Below, piece by piece: positions 8,855 to 17,612 of a stretch of 64,000 nt of DNA. Source of the stretch: JAABVY01 sp964496505 (GTDB taxonomy: Bacteria > Zixibacteria > MSB-5A5 > JAABVY01); contig CAZBZV010000005.1 in NCBI GenBank assembly GCA_964496505.1, positions 28,138 to 92,137 on the forward strand, in the 5' to 3' direction. How positions within the stretch are numbered: position 1 is the first letter of the stretch; each line of letters starts with the position of its first letter. The position numbers and the translations under genes were made by a program. The notes below the pieces were generated by a model, which saw nothing but the letters and a program-made list of their open reading frames with translations, searched no databases and was not told the origin of the DNA.

Positions 8855-8872
8855 TTGTGAAATATATCACAA
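8855..8872. promoter_or_regulatory. CRP/FNR-type operator in the hydrogenase leader
   Basis: The perfect palindrome TTGTGA-AATATA-TCACAA contains the exact CRP core TGTGA-N6-TCACA. Its centre is about 12 bp downstream of the predicted transcription start, a position where bound protein would normally block rather than help RNA polymerase. No full Crp/Fnr regulator with a helix-turn-helix is encoded in this window. Confidence 0.75.
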
Positions 8873-8894
8873 TATTTTGTGAAGGATGTAACTC

Positions 8895-10031
8895 ATGATT
8901 CTGGCGGTCGAAAAGAAAGACTTCCAGAGCTTGTTTGATGCTCTAAGCTCCGAAAATTATCAGATAATAGGGCCGACTGTTGATCACGAGTCCATGATTT
9001 ACGATGAAATATCGGGCGTTGATGATCTTCCGGTCGGATATACCGATGAGCAGGATGGCGGAAAATACCGGCTGGTAAAGAGCGATCGAGAGGCATATTT
9101 CGATTATGTAGTGGGGCAGCATACCTGGAAAAGATTTCTCTATCCACCTGATAAGAAGCTGTTTGAATTGAAGCGCAAGGGCAATGGTTTTGAAGTAATT
9201 GATAATAAGCAGGAAATACCAAAGCGTGCATTTATCGGTGTACGCGCCTGCGAGATAGAGGCGATTCGTGTACAGGACAAGATATTATTGGAAGGGCCGT
9301 ATAAGGATGCGGATTATGAGAAGTGCCGAAAGAATATCTTTATCGTAGCGGTAAACTGCGCCAGTCCCGGCGGAACCTGTTTCTGCACATCTATGGGTAC
9401 AGGACCCAAAGCTGCAAATGGATTCGATCTGGTGGTAACCGAAGTTTTTGATGATAATGATCATTATTTTCTGATCGAGTCTGGATCCAACTCGGGCGAG
9501 AATATCCTGAAAAATGTCAAAGGCAGAGAAGCCGGTGAAAAACAGATTCAGGCTGCCGAGCGGATTATGACAGAGGCTAAGGATAAGATGGGCAGGGAGC
9601 TTGAAACCGAAGGCATAAGAGAACTGCTCTATCGCAATTTCGAAAATCCGCGCTGGGATGAGGTCGCCCATAGATGTTTGAATTGCGGAAACTGCACTCT
9701 TGTTTGCCCGACCTGCTTTTGTGTGAATATAAAGGATATGAGCGGACTCGAGGGTGATTCTGCACAACGTTTGCGCAAATGGGATTCATGTTTTACGCTG
9801 GCTCATTCCTATATTTACGGCGGAAGTGTGCGCACCTCCGCCAAATCCCGATATCGTCAATGGCTGACGCATAAGCTGGCAAGCTGGATCGATCAGTTCG
9901 GCATGTCGGGCTGTGTGGGCTGCGGCAGATGCATTACCTGGTGCCCTGTGGGAATCGATATCACAGAGGAAGCGCGGGCAATCCGTGAGAGCGAGAGAAA
10001 AGGCAAAGTTTCAGTGAGTAACGAGGAATAG
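8895..10031 (+). CDS. hydB: Group 3b [NiFe] hydrogenase iron-sulfur (beta) subunit
   Basis: The electron-transfer subunit that links the hydrogenase small subunit to the flavin subunit, related to sulfhydrogenase HydB and to anaerobic sulfite reductase subunit A. The last ~120 residues hold two ferredoxin-type [4Fe-4S] motifs, CLNCGNCTLVCP (from about residue 261) and CVGCGRCITWCP (from about residue 339). An extra CFC follows the first one. The N-terminal ~250 residues contain the family's RACEIEAIRVQD and NCASPGGTCFC segments, which may bind a further cluster. It is the first gene after the promoter and 4 bp before the cNMP gene. The product is cytosolic, with no signal peptide. Confidence 0.88.
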   Translation: MILAVEKKDFQSLFDALSSENYQIIGPTVDHESMIYDEISGVDDLPVGYTDEQDGGKYRLVKSDREAYFDYVVGQHTWKRFLYPPDKKLFELKRKGNGFEVIDNKQEIPKRAFIGVRACEIEAIRVQDKILLEGPYKDADYEKCRKNIFIVAVNCASPGGTCFCTSMGTGPKAANGFDLVVTEVFDDNDHYFLIESGSNSGENILKNVKGREAGEKQIQAAERIMTEAKDKMGRELETEGIRELLYRNFENPRWDEVAHRCLNCGNCTLVCPTCFCVNIKDMSGLEGDSAQRLRKWDSCFTLAHSYIYGGSVRTSAKSRYRQWLTHKLASWIDQFGMSGCVGCGRCITWCPVGIDITEEARAIRESERKGKVSVSNEE

Positions 10032-10035
10032 ATTT

Positions 10036-10503
10036 ATGGAGTCTCTGGCAAAAGTATTAACCGAACATCCTTTCTTAAAAGACCTGGATCAGCGTCATAT
10101 CGATTTTATAACAGGCTGCGGCAAGAATGTTGTCTTCAAGAAGGATGAGTTTCTTTTCCGCGAAGGGGACGAGGCCAACGAATTCTTTTTTATCCGGCAC
10201 GGTAGAGTTTTAATCGAAACCTATATTCCGGAAAAAGGTCCAGTGGCAATCCAGACCCGTCAATCCGGTGATGTTACCGGATGGTCCTGGATGATTCCCC
10301 CTTATCACTGGCATTTTGATGCCCGTGCAATCGAACTTACCCGGGCGATTGCGCTGGACGGCAAATGCCTGCGCGACAAAATGGATGAAGATCATGAGCT
10401 CGGCTATTTGCTGATGAAGCGTTTCGCGACACTTATGGCCGAGCGTTTGGAAGCAACCCGGATTCAACTTTTTGATATGTATGGCGGAACTACAAAAACC
10501 TGA
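10036..10503 (+). CDS. Cyclic-nucleotide-binding domain protein lacking a DNA-binding domain
   Basis: At 155 residues it covers only the cNMP-binding beta-roll (FLKDLDQRHIDFITGCGKNVVFKKDEFLFREGDEANEFFFIRHGRV, residues ~14-55) and the long dimer helix (LGYLLMKRFATLMAERLEATR). The helix-turn-helix that follows in CRP and FNR is missing, because the protein stops at 155. It sits inside the hydrogenase operon, overlapping the flavin-subunit gene by 23 bp. It therefore probably acts on a protein, perhaps as a nucleotide- or redox-sensing partner of the hydrogenase, and not directly on DNA. It cannot itself explain the CRP-type site at 8855 unless it modifies another regulator. Confidence 0.85.
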   Translation: MESLAKVLTEHPFLKDLDQRHIDFITGCGKNVVFKKDEFLFREGDEANEFFFIRHGRVLIETYIPEKGPVAIQTRQSGDVTGWSWMIPPYHWHFDARAIELTRAIALDGKCLRDKMDEDHELGYLLMKRFATLMAERLEATRIQLFDMYGGTTKT

Positions 10504-11347
10504 AATGGCAGTCGGGATCAATGATGACCCGATGATGCCCCGGCAGTTCAAGATTCAGCGTTTTAAACGCGATACCGTTGACACCTTTTCCATGGAATTG
10601 AAGCCTGCCGCCGGTCCAAAGGAATTTAATTTCCTGCCCGGGCAGTTCAATATGCTCTATGTCTTCGGTGTGGGCGAGGTGCCGATATCGATCAGCGGCG
10701 ATCCCACCAAACCGGAAAAGCTGGTGCATACAACCCGTGCCGTTGGTAATGTCACCAATGCTATGGATAACCTGAAAAAAGGTCAGACAATCGGAGTGCG
10801 CGGGCCGCTGGGAACAAGCTGGCCGGTTGATGAGGCTCAGGGCAATGATGTTGTCCTGGTGGCCGGCGGTATCGGTATGGCGCCGCTTCGTCCGGTAATG
10901 TATTATCTTCTGGCGCACAGGGAAAGCTACGGCAAAGTGGTGCTTTTATACGGTACCAGAACGCCCGGTGATATCCTTTTCCAGAAGGAGCTGGAGAAAT
11001 GGCGCTCGCGTCTGGATCTGGAGATACATATCACGGTCGACCGCGGTACCGGATCATGGCGCGGCAATGTTGGAGTTGTCACGAATTTGATCGAGAGAGC
11101 GCCGTTCGATCATCTGAACTGCACCGCCATGGTTTGCGGCCCGGAGATCATGATGCGCTTCAGTGCGCTGGGACTTCAGAAACGGGGAGTTGACGGCAAG
11201 GATATTTATGTCTCGATGGAGCGCAATATGAAATGCGGAATCGGTCTCTGCGGGCATTGCCAGATTGGCAATATATTCGTATGCAAGGACGGCCCGGTTT
11301 TCAGGTATTCCGACATCAGGGAGGTATTCACCAGGAGAGAGTTCTGA
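10481..11347 (+). CDS. hydG: Group 3b [NiFe] hydrogenase FAD/NAD(P)-binding (gamma) subunit
   Basis: A ferredoxin-NADP reductase-like diaphorase subunit that passes electrons to NAD(P)+. The FAD-binding barrel has FLPGQFNMLYVFGVGEVPIS. The NAD(P) domain has VAGGIGMAPLRPVMYYLL and YGTRTPGDILF. The C-terminal [2Fe-2S] site is CGIGLCGHCQIG...VCKDGPVF. From the ATG at 10481 it has 288 residues. A TTG at 10472 and an ATG at 10505 are other possible starts, and none has a strong ribosome-binding site, which fits coupling with the overlapping cNMP gene. One base separates it from the small-subunit gene. Confidence 0.9.
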   Translation: MAELQKPEMAVGINDDPMMPRQFKIQRFKRDTVDTFSMELKPAAGPKEFNFLPGQFNMLYVFGVGEVPISISGDPTKPEKLVHTTRAVGNVTNAMDNLKKGQTIGVRGPLGTSWPVDEAQGNDVVLVAGGIGMAPLRPVMYYLLAHRESYGKVVLLYGTRTPGDILFQKELEKWRSRLDLEIHITVDRGTGSWRGNVGVVTNLIERAPFDHLNCTAMVCGPEIMMRFSALGLQKRGVDGKDIYVSMERNMKCGIGLCGHCQIGNIFVCKDGPVFRYSDIREVFTRREF

Positions 11348-11348
11348 T

Positions 11349-12128
11349 ATGGCCAAAAAGCGCAAACCGAAATTAGCAGTATGGAAATTCGCCTCCTGCG
11401 ACGGCTGTCAGCTCAGCCTGCTCGATTGCGAGGATGAGCTCCTGACTGTGGCCGATAAAATCGAGATCGCCAATTTCCCCGAGGCCACGCGCACGGTTAT
11501 ACGGGGGCCTTATGATCTTTCGCTGGTGGAGGGATCTATTACCACCCCCCATGATGCCGAGCGAATTCACAAAGTGCGCCGGGCTTCCAAGGTCCTGGTA
11601 ACGATCGGAGCCTGCGCCACTGCAGGTGGGATACAGGCGCTCAGGAATTTCAAAGATGTAAAGGATTTTGTTGATATAGTATATGCCACCCCGGAATATA
11701 TCGAGACTCTTAATAAATCCACTCCGATTTCGGATCATGTTTTCGTCGACTATGAACTGCGCGGCTGCCCGATAAATAAATATCAATTGCTGGAGCTTAT
11801 AAGTGCGGTTCTGATCGGCAGGAAGCCGATCATTCCGCAATATAGCGTATGTATGGAATGCAAGCGCAAGGGCAATATCTGTGTTATGGTGGCTCACGGC
11901 ACCCCCTGTCTCGGCCCGGTTACGCAGGCGGGATGCGGGGCCTTGTGCCCTTCGTACAATCGCGGTTGCTACGGCTGTTTCGGCCCCAAGGAGACTCCCA
12001 ACACGAATTCACTGGCCGAATGGCTTAAGGGTCTGGATGTTCCCGGCGAGGATATAATCCGGGTATTTCGGAATTTCAATGCCTATGCCGATCCATTCCG
12101 GAAGGAGAGTGAGGCCCATGAAAGGTAA
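11349..12128 (+). CDS. hydD: Group 3b [NiFe] hydrogenase small (delta) subunit
   Basis: It carries the iron-sulfur clusters next to the NiFe site. It starts with the family motif FASCDGCQLSLLDCE, whose two Cys ligate the proximal cluster. GACATAGGIQ and RGCPIN supply the other proximal ligands. The C-terminal half has CMECKRKGNICVM, GTPCLGPVTQAGCGALCP and RGCYGCFGP. The 259-residue length is typical, and there is no Tat signal, so it is cytosolic. The ATG at 11349 has AGGAGAG upstream; the frame is open further back, but that part overlaps hydG. It overlaps the large-subunit gene by 11 bp. Confidence 0.95.
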   Translation: MAKKRKPKLAVWKFASCDGCQLSLLDCEDELLTVADKIEIANFPEATRTVIRGPYDLSLVEGSITTPHDAERIHKVRRASKVLVTIGACATAGGIQALRNFKDVKDFVDIVYATPEYIETLNKSTPISDHVFVDYELRGCPINKYQLLELISAVLIGRKPIIPQYSVCMECKRKGNICVMVAHGTPCLGPVTQAGCGALCPSYNRGCYGCFGPKETPNTNSLAEWLKGLDVPGEDIIRVFRNFNAYADPFRKESEAHER

Positions 12129-13407
12129 ATCGATTAAAGTAGATTACCTGGCCCGTGTCGAAGGCGAGGGCGGGATTCATATTAAGGTCCGGGGTGATCA
12201 GGTCAAGGATGTTAAGCTGAATATCTTCGAGCCACCCAGATTTTTCGAGGCCTTTCTGCGCGGAAGAAAATTTACCGAGGCGCCGGATATCACAGCTCGT
12301 ATCTGCGGAATCTGCCCGATTGCCTATATGATGAGCGCCTGCCATGCAATGGAGATGGCCTGCGGAGTGAAAGTCGAGGGGCCGATTCGTGATTTAAGAC
12401 GGTTGATCTATTGCGGTGAATGGATCGAATCTCACGGACTTCATATATATATGCTGCATGCTCCCGATTTTTTAGGCTATGATGATGCGATTAAGATGGC
12501 CAAGGATCACGGCGATGTTGTCAAGCAGGGCCTGAAGCTGAAAAAGATCGGCAATGATTTGATGGTACTTCTGGGAGGACGGGAAATCCATCCTATCAAT
12601 GTTCGTGTGGGCGGATTTTACAAAGTCCCGAAAAAGAAGGACCTGTGTGATATTGCCGAGCAGTTGAAATGGGCGCGTGAGGCGTCTCTGAAAACGGTTA
12701 AATGGGTTTCGACTTTCGATTTTCCCGATTTTGAGAGAGATTATGAATTCGTTTCGCTGAACCATGAGAGTGAATATCCGATTGATGAGGGTAGGATAGC
12801 GTCCAATAAAGGTATTGACATTCCGGTTGAAGAATATCTGGAGCATTTTGAGGAATATCATGTCAAGCATTCGACCTCACTTCATGCATCGGTGAAGGAG
12901 CGCGGCGCTTATATGACCGGGCCGATGGCACGTTACGCTCTCAATTATAATAAGCTATCGAAGACTTCTAAAGAAGCGGCAAAAGAAGCGGGTCTGGGAA
13001 AGGCCTGCAACAATCCCTTCAAGAGCATAATAGTAAGGGCGGTCGAGACCTTGTATGCCTGCGACGAGGCGCTTCGGATTATCGAAAATTATGAGATGCC
13101 GGAGAAGCCGTTTGTGGATGTTGAGCCGAAAGAGGGAGTGGGACACGGTGCAACCGAAGCTCCGCGCGGAACTCTTTATCACAGATATAAAATTGACGAA
13201 AAGGGCGTTATAAAAGATGCTGTAATCATGCCGCCCACATCTCAGAACCAGCCCTCGGTTGAAGAGGATTTGACCGAATTCATATCGAAGAACCTGAATC
13301 TGCCTCATGATGAACTGACCTGGAAGTGCGAGCAGGCGGTTCGCAACTACGATCCCTGTATCTCCTGCTCATGCCATTTCCTGAAACTCACGATTGACCG
13401 TAAATAA
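12118..13407 (+). CDS. hydA: Group 3b [NiFe] hydrogenase large (alpha) subunit
   Basis: The catalytic subunit. The N-terminal NiFe motif is RICGICP (residues ~61-67). The C-terminal motif is DPCISCSCH, and nine residues (FLKLTIDRK) follow the His. Those residues form the tail removed by the maturation protease encoded just downstream. At 429 residues it fits cytosolic group 3 enzymes. The Ni,Fe(CN)2CO site needs HypA-F, all of which are encoded in this window. Known for the group: reversible hydrogen oxidation or evolution with NADP(H), and in some members sulfur reduction. The physiological direction cannot be read from sequence. Confidence 0.95.
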   Translation: MKGKSIKVDYLARVEGEGGIHIKVRGDQVKDVKLNIFEPPRFFEAFLRGRKFTEAPDITARICGICPIAYMMSACHAMEMACGVKVEGPIRDLRRLIYCGEWIESHGLHIYMLHAPDFLGYDDAIKMAKDHGDVVKQGLKLKKIGNDLMVLLGGREIHPINVRVGGFYKVPKKKDLCDIAEQLKWAREASLKTVKWVSTFDFPDFERDYEFVSLNHESEYPIDEGRIASNKGIDIPVEEYLEHFEEYHVKHSTSLHASVKERGAYMTGPMARYALNYNKLSKTSKEAAKEAGLGKACNNPFKSIIVRAVETLYACDEALRIIENYEMPEKPFVDVEPKEGVGHGATEAPRGTLYHRYKIDEKGVIKDAVIMPPTSQNQPSVEEDLTEFISKNLNLPHDELTWKCEQAVRNYDPCISCSCHFLKLTIDRK

Positions 13408-13418
13408 GGCGGACGCAT

Positions 13419-13898
13419 ATGTCAGATCAGGACCGCATACTAATCATAGGCGCCGGAAACGAGTTTCGTTCCGATGATGCTGTTGGTCCGGTGATTGCCA
13501 AGAAAATCTACCAGCTTTATCCCGAGCGAGTGAAATATGTCAAGGACATCAGTGATAGCACGAATCTGATCGAACACTGGAAAAATCGTAAACATGTTTT
13601 CTTCGTGGATGCGGTATGCTCCAGGTCCGAGCCGGGGACGGTCTACCGTTTTGATGCATTAAATGAGGAAATACCGGAAAATATCGGTTCAAATTTGTCG
13701 ACACACACATTTAATCTGGGCGAGGCGATAGAACTTGCTCGGAGTCTCGAGAACCTTCCCGAAAACCTGATTGTTTACGGTATCGAGTGTAGAAATTTTG
13801 ATTTTGGCCAATGCTTTTCGGAAGAAATCAAGCCGGCAATCAGCAAAGTCATTATCAAGCTCAAAAATGAAATCGATGAGATCGTTTACGTATCATGA
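13419..13898 (+). CDS. Hydrogenase maturation endopeptidase
   Basis: A nickel-sensing protease of the HyaD/HycI family that trims the large-subunit C-terminus after nickel insertion. It has the family signature GAGNEFRSDDAVG with the metal-binding Asp, a second acidic ligand in FVDAV, and the His in STHTFNLGE. At 159 residues it is of normal size. It lies 11 bp after hydA, so it is almost certainly dedicated to this enzyme. Confidence 0.9.
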   Translation: MSDQDRILIIGAGNEFRSDDAVGPVIAKKIYQLYPERVKYVKDISDSTNLIEHWKNRKHVFFVDAVCSRSEPGTVYRFDALNEEIPENIGSNLSTHTFNLGEAIELARSLENLPENLIVYGIECRNFDFGQCFSEEIKPAISKVIIKLKNEIDEIVYVS

Positions 13899-13938
13899 TG
13901 AAGGCTTAATTGCAAGACGAGTGTTGATTACTTAACAC

Positions 13939-16248
13939 ATGAAAACAGATATTTCACATAAACAGATAAAACGGCTAAGTCTAAGAATTGCCGGTGCGGT
14001 GCAGGGAGTCGGTTTTCGACCAACGGTCTACCGCATCGCAACTGATCTTGGGCTTTCGGGCTGGATTAACAATTCCGCCAATGGTGTGGAAATAGAGATC
14101 GAGGGGAATGCCATTGATGTTGATGCCTTTCCGCGGGTTCTGGAAGCTGAAAAGCCGATGCATTCACAGATCGATAAGATTCTCAGGCGCGATATCAAAC
14201 CTGAAGGCGGGTCGGGCTTCAGAATCATCGAAAGCGTATCCTCGGGGAGTAAAACCGCACTTATGTTGCCGGATATCGCGACCTGCCCGGACTGTCTGAA
14301 GGAGATATTCGATCCCAAAGACAGACGTTTTATGTATTCCTTTACTAATTGCACAAACTGCGGACCTCGTTACAGCATAATCGAAGACCTGCCGTATGAC
14401 CGTGAAAAGACCACGATGAAGAATTTCGTGATGTGTAAGGAATGCCGCCGGGAATACGAGGATCCGCTAAACCGCAGATTCCATGCCCAGCCCAATGCCT
14501 GCCCCAAATGCGGTCCACATCTGGAACTGTGGGATAAAAAGGGCAAAAAACTGGCCTCACATACAGAAGCGCTTGAGCTGGCATGCGAGGCTATTCTGGA
14601 CGGGGAGATACTTGCTCTTAAAGGCCTGGGCGGATTTCAACTGATTGTGGATGCGGAAAATTACCAGGCGGTCAGACGTCTGAGAAGCCTGAAGGGCCGG
14701 GAGAAAAAGCCGTTTGCGCTTATGTATCCTGAGCTTGAGATGATTAAAGACGACTGCGATGTCAGCGGGCTCGAGGAAAAACTTCTCACATCCTCCGAAG
14801 CTCCAATAGTGCTTTTAAAACGCAAGCGTTTTGACCTGACAAACTCGCCCCGAGTATTTAGGGATGTCGCGCCCGATAATCCGTATCTCGGAATCATGCT
14901 GCCCTATACACCCCTGCATCATATCCTGATGTATAAGCTGGGAAGGCCGATTGTAGCTACCAGCGGAAATTTATCAGAGGAGCCGATTTGTACCGATGAA
15001 AAAGAGGCATTGGAGAGGCTTTCGGGCATTGCTGATATTTTTCTGGTACATAATCGTCCGATTGCACGGCATATGGATGATTCGATTGTGCGGATAATCG
15101 GGGGACGCGAAGTCGTATTAAGAAGGGCACGCGGATATTCTCCTTTGCCGGTAAAGACTAAAAGCAATTTTAAACGATGCCTGGCAGTGGGGGCAAATCA
15201 GAAAAACACGATAGCGATAAGTTCGGATGATAACATTTTCATCAGCCAGCATATAGGCGACTTAGATACTAAATTGTCAGTGAATACATTTAAGAAGACG
15301 ATAGATTCACTCTCCGGCATCTACGATTTCAAGCCGGAAATTATAGTCTGCGACAAACATCCGGACTACCACTCTACAAAATATGCCGAGGGCAGCGGGT
15401 TGCCTTTGGTTCGGGTGCAGCACCATTATGTCCATATCCTGAGCTGTATGGCTGAAAATAATCTGAGCGGTGATGTGCTGGGCGTTGCCTGGGATGGTAC
15501 GGGCTATGGCGATGACGGCACGATCTGGGGAGGGGAATTTCTGGCGGTGGATGATAAATCGTATGAGCGTATTGCGCATCTGCGGACATTCCCGCTTCCC
15601 GGCGGTGAAAGAGCGGTACTTGAGCCTCGACGATCGGCTCTGGGAGTTTTGTACGAAATTTATGGCCGCGATATAATCAGTATTGAAGATAATAATCCGC
15701 TTGACCGATTCAGGCCGGAACAAAAACAGACGCTTCTGAGTGCGCTGCGGAAGGAAATTAACTGTCCGAAAACCTCGAGCATGGGACGGTTATTTGACGC
15801 GGTGGCATCGATTATCGGGCTTTGTCAGGAGATCGATTACGAGGGACAGGCGGCGATGCTTATTGAATTTGCAGCCGAGAAGTCGGATGATTTGGAAGTT
15901 TATCCATTTGATGTTTTTAAAAAAGATTATACTCATATCATTGACTGGCAAAAGATGATTGATGCAATTCGAACTGAATATGACAAGGGAATTTCCAGAA
16001 ATATTATTGCGGCACGTTTTCATAATACACTGGCTGAAATGATTGTTGAGACTGCAAGGATTCATAATAGGAAGGATGTTGTTTTATCGGGCGGATGTTT
16101 TCAGAATAAACTATTGACTGAGAAAGCGATCGAGCGCTTAAAGGATGAGGATTTTGTGCCGCACTGGCACAAACTGATTCCCCCCAACGACGGCGGTATC
16201 GCTTTGGGACAGATAATGGCCGCATCAGGGCAAAATCAGGCGGAGTAA
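13939..16248 (+). CDS. hypF: Carbamoyltransferase HypF
   Basis: It makes the carbamoyl group that becomes the cyanide ligands of the NiFe site. Domains in order: acylphosphatase-like (residues ~10-98, IAGAVQGVGFRPTVYRIA), two zinc fingers (CPDCLKEIFDP...NCTNCGP and CKECRREYEDP...ACPKCGP, ~112-195), a YrdC-like domain (about 205-385, including KGLGGFQLIVDA and ATSGNLSEEP), and a Kae1-like domain (VRVQHHYVHILSCMAEN, VAWDGTGYGDDGTIWGGEF, LSGGCFQNKLL). At 769 residues it is full length. It begins 40 bp after the protease gene and leads hypFCDE. Confidence 0.97.
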   Translation: MKTDISHKQIKRLSLRIAGAVQGVGFRPTVYRIATDLGLSGWINNSANGVEIEIEGNAIDVDAFPRVLEAEKPMHSQIDKILRRDIKPEGGSGFRIIESVSSGSKTALMLPDIATCPDCLKEIFDPKDRRFMYSFTNCTNCGPRYSIIEDLPYDREKTTMKNFVMCKECRREYEDPLNRRFHAQPNACPKCGPHLELWDKKGKKLASHTEALELACEAILDGEILALKGLGGFQLIVDAENYQAVRRLRSLKGREKKPFALMYPELEMIKDDCDVSGLEEKLLTSSEAPIVLLKRKRFDLTNSPRVFRDVAPDNPYLGIMLPYTPLHHILMYKLGRPIVATSGNLSEEPICTDEKEALERLSGIADIFLVHNRPIARHMDDSIVRIIGGREVVLRRARGYSPLPVKTKSNFKRCLAVGANQKNTIAISSDDNIFISQHIGDLDTKLSVNTFKKTIDSLSGIYDFKPEIIVCDKHPDYHSTKYAEGSGLPLVRVQHHYVHILSCMAENNLSGDVLGVAWDGTGYGDDGTIWGGEFLAVDDKSYERIAHLRTFPLPGGERAVLEPRRSALGVLYEIYGRDIISIEDNNPLDRFRPEQKQTLLSALRKEINCPKTSSMGRLFDAVASIIGLCQEIDYEGQAAMLIEFAAEKSDDLEVYPFDVFKKDYTHIIDWQKMIDAIRTEYDKGISRNIIAARFHNTLAEMIVETARIHNRKDVVLSGGCFQNKLLTEKAIERLKDEDFVPHWHKLIPPNDGGIALGQIMAASGQNQAE

Positions 16249-16253
16249 AATTT

Positions 16254-16502
16254 ATGTGTTTGGCAATACCGGGAAAGATATTGAGCATCGAAAATGAGGA
16301 CTCGCTCATGCGTACCGGCAAGGTTAGCTTTGGCGGTGTGGTCAAAGAGGTGAACCTGTCGTTCGTGCCGGAAGCCGAAGTAGACAGCTATGTGATAGTG
16401 CATGCCGGATTTGCCATCAGCGAAGTTGACGAGGACGAGGCAAAGCGCGTATTTGAGTATCTGGATGAGATAGAGAAGATCGCAGAAGAGAATGACCGGT
16501 AA
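16254..16502 (+). CDS. hypC: Hydrogenase assembly chaperone HypC
   Basis: A small chaperone that carries the Fe(CN)2CO unit with HypD and delivers it to the large-subunit precursor. It begins MCLAIPGKI with the essential Cys2. The 82-residue length is standard, and the rest follows the family (GKVSFGGVVKEVNLSFVPEA, VHAGFAISEVDEDEA). The stop codon overlaps the start of hypD by one base. Confidence 0.96.
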   Translation: MCLAIPGKILSIENEDSLMRTGKVSFGGVVKEVNLSFVPEAEVDSYVIVHAGFAISEVDEDEAKRVFEYLDEIEKIAEENDR

Positions 16503-17608
16503 TGAAGTATTTCGACGAGTACCATAATCCGAAAGCCGTTTCGGCTTTTGAAGGAAAGATCAGAGATATAACTACGGGTAGCTGGACTCTGATGGAGGTT
16601 TGCGGCGGTCAGACACACAGCATCGTCAAAAACGGCATCGACCAGCTTCTGCCGGATAAGATCGAACTTCTGCACGGTCCGGGATGCCCGGTCTGTGTTA
16701 CGCCCGCAGGCATTATCGATAAAGCGGTTGAGATAGCATCAAGCCCGGATACAATCTTCTGTTCATTTGGCGATATGATGAGAGTGCCGGGTACACAAAA
16801 AAGCCTGTTCGATGTAAGGACCGAAGGCGGTGATCTTCGTGTGGTCTATTCACCGCTTGATGCGCTTGAGATGGCACGGAAGGCCCCTGAAAAAGAGGTT
16901 GTATTTTTCGGAATCGGATTTGAGACCACTGCGCCTGCCAATGCTATGGCTGTTTTTCAGGCTGCTCAACTCGGGCTTGAGAACTTTTCGGTTTTATCTG
17001 CGATGGTTTTGATACCTCCGGCGATGGAGGTGATATTGTCTTCCCAGGATAATAGGGTAGATGCTTTTCTTGCGGCCGGGCATGTCTGCACGGTAAGCGG
17101 CTTCGAGCATTATGAGGATATTTCCCGAAAGTATAATGTGCCTATAGTGGTGACAGGTTTTGAGCCTCTGGATATTATTCAGGGTGTTTATATGGCCTTA
17201 AAGCAGTTGGAGAAGGGCAGGGCTGAGGTTGAAAATCAGTATACACGTTCGGTCAGACGAGAGGGGAATGTCGAGGCTCGAAAATTAGTCGAAGAAGTCT
17301 TTACGACAACCGACCGAATCTGGCGTGGCTTCGGAAAAATAGAATCAAGCGGTCTGGCGATAAACGAGAAGTACAAACGTTTTGATGCTGATGTTAAATT
17401 CGGCAAGGTCAATGAAATCCCAGATGAAAGCGGTGTGTGTATCAGCGGTGAGATTTTGCGCGGTGTGAAAAAGCCGTTCGACTGCCGGGCCTTTGGCACA
17501 ACCTGCACACCGGAGCATCCTTTGGGCGCAACGATGGTTTCCTCCGAGGGAGCCTGCAGTGCATATTACAGCTATCGAAATTCGGATTTGCAGAAATTAA
17601 AGAGCTGA
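16502..17608 (+). CDS. hypD: Hydrogenase formation protein HypD
   Basis: An iron-sulfur scaffold on which the Fe(CN)2CO group is assembled. It has the conserved segments MEVCGGQTHSIVKNGI, LLHGPGCPVCVTP and CSFGDMMRVPG, plus the late Cys residues around CRAFGTTCTPEHPLGATMVSSEGAC that hold the [4Fe-4S] cluster and redox disulfide. At 368 residues it is full length. It is translationally coupled to hypC (TAATG) and 4 bp before hypE. Confidence 0.97.
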   Translation: MKYFDEYHNPKAVSAFEGKIRDITTGSWTLMEVCGGQTHSIVKNGIDQLLPDKIELLHGPGCPVCVTPAGIIDKAVEIASSPDTIFCSFGDMMRVPGTQKSLFDVRTEGGDLRVVYSPLDALEMARKAPEKEVVFFGIGFETTAPANAMAVFQAAQLGLENFSVLSAMVLIPPAMEVILSSQDNRVDAFLAAGHVCTVSGFEHYEDISRKYNVPIVVTGFEPLDIIQGVYMALKQLEKGRAEVENQYTRSVRREGNVEARKLVEEVFTTTDRIWRGFGKIESSGLAINEKYKRFDADVKFGKVNEIPDESGVCISGEILRGVKKPFDCRAFGTTCTPEHPLGATMVSSEGACSAYYSYRNSDLQKLKS

Positions 17609-17612
17609 GTAC

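Noticed and set aside
13921..13938. GTGTT-N8-AACAC inverted repeat before hypF as an FNR site
   Set aside because: Only one half resembles TTGAT, and it touches the start codon of an internal operon gene.
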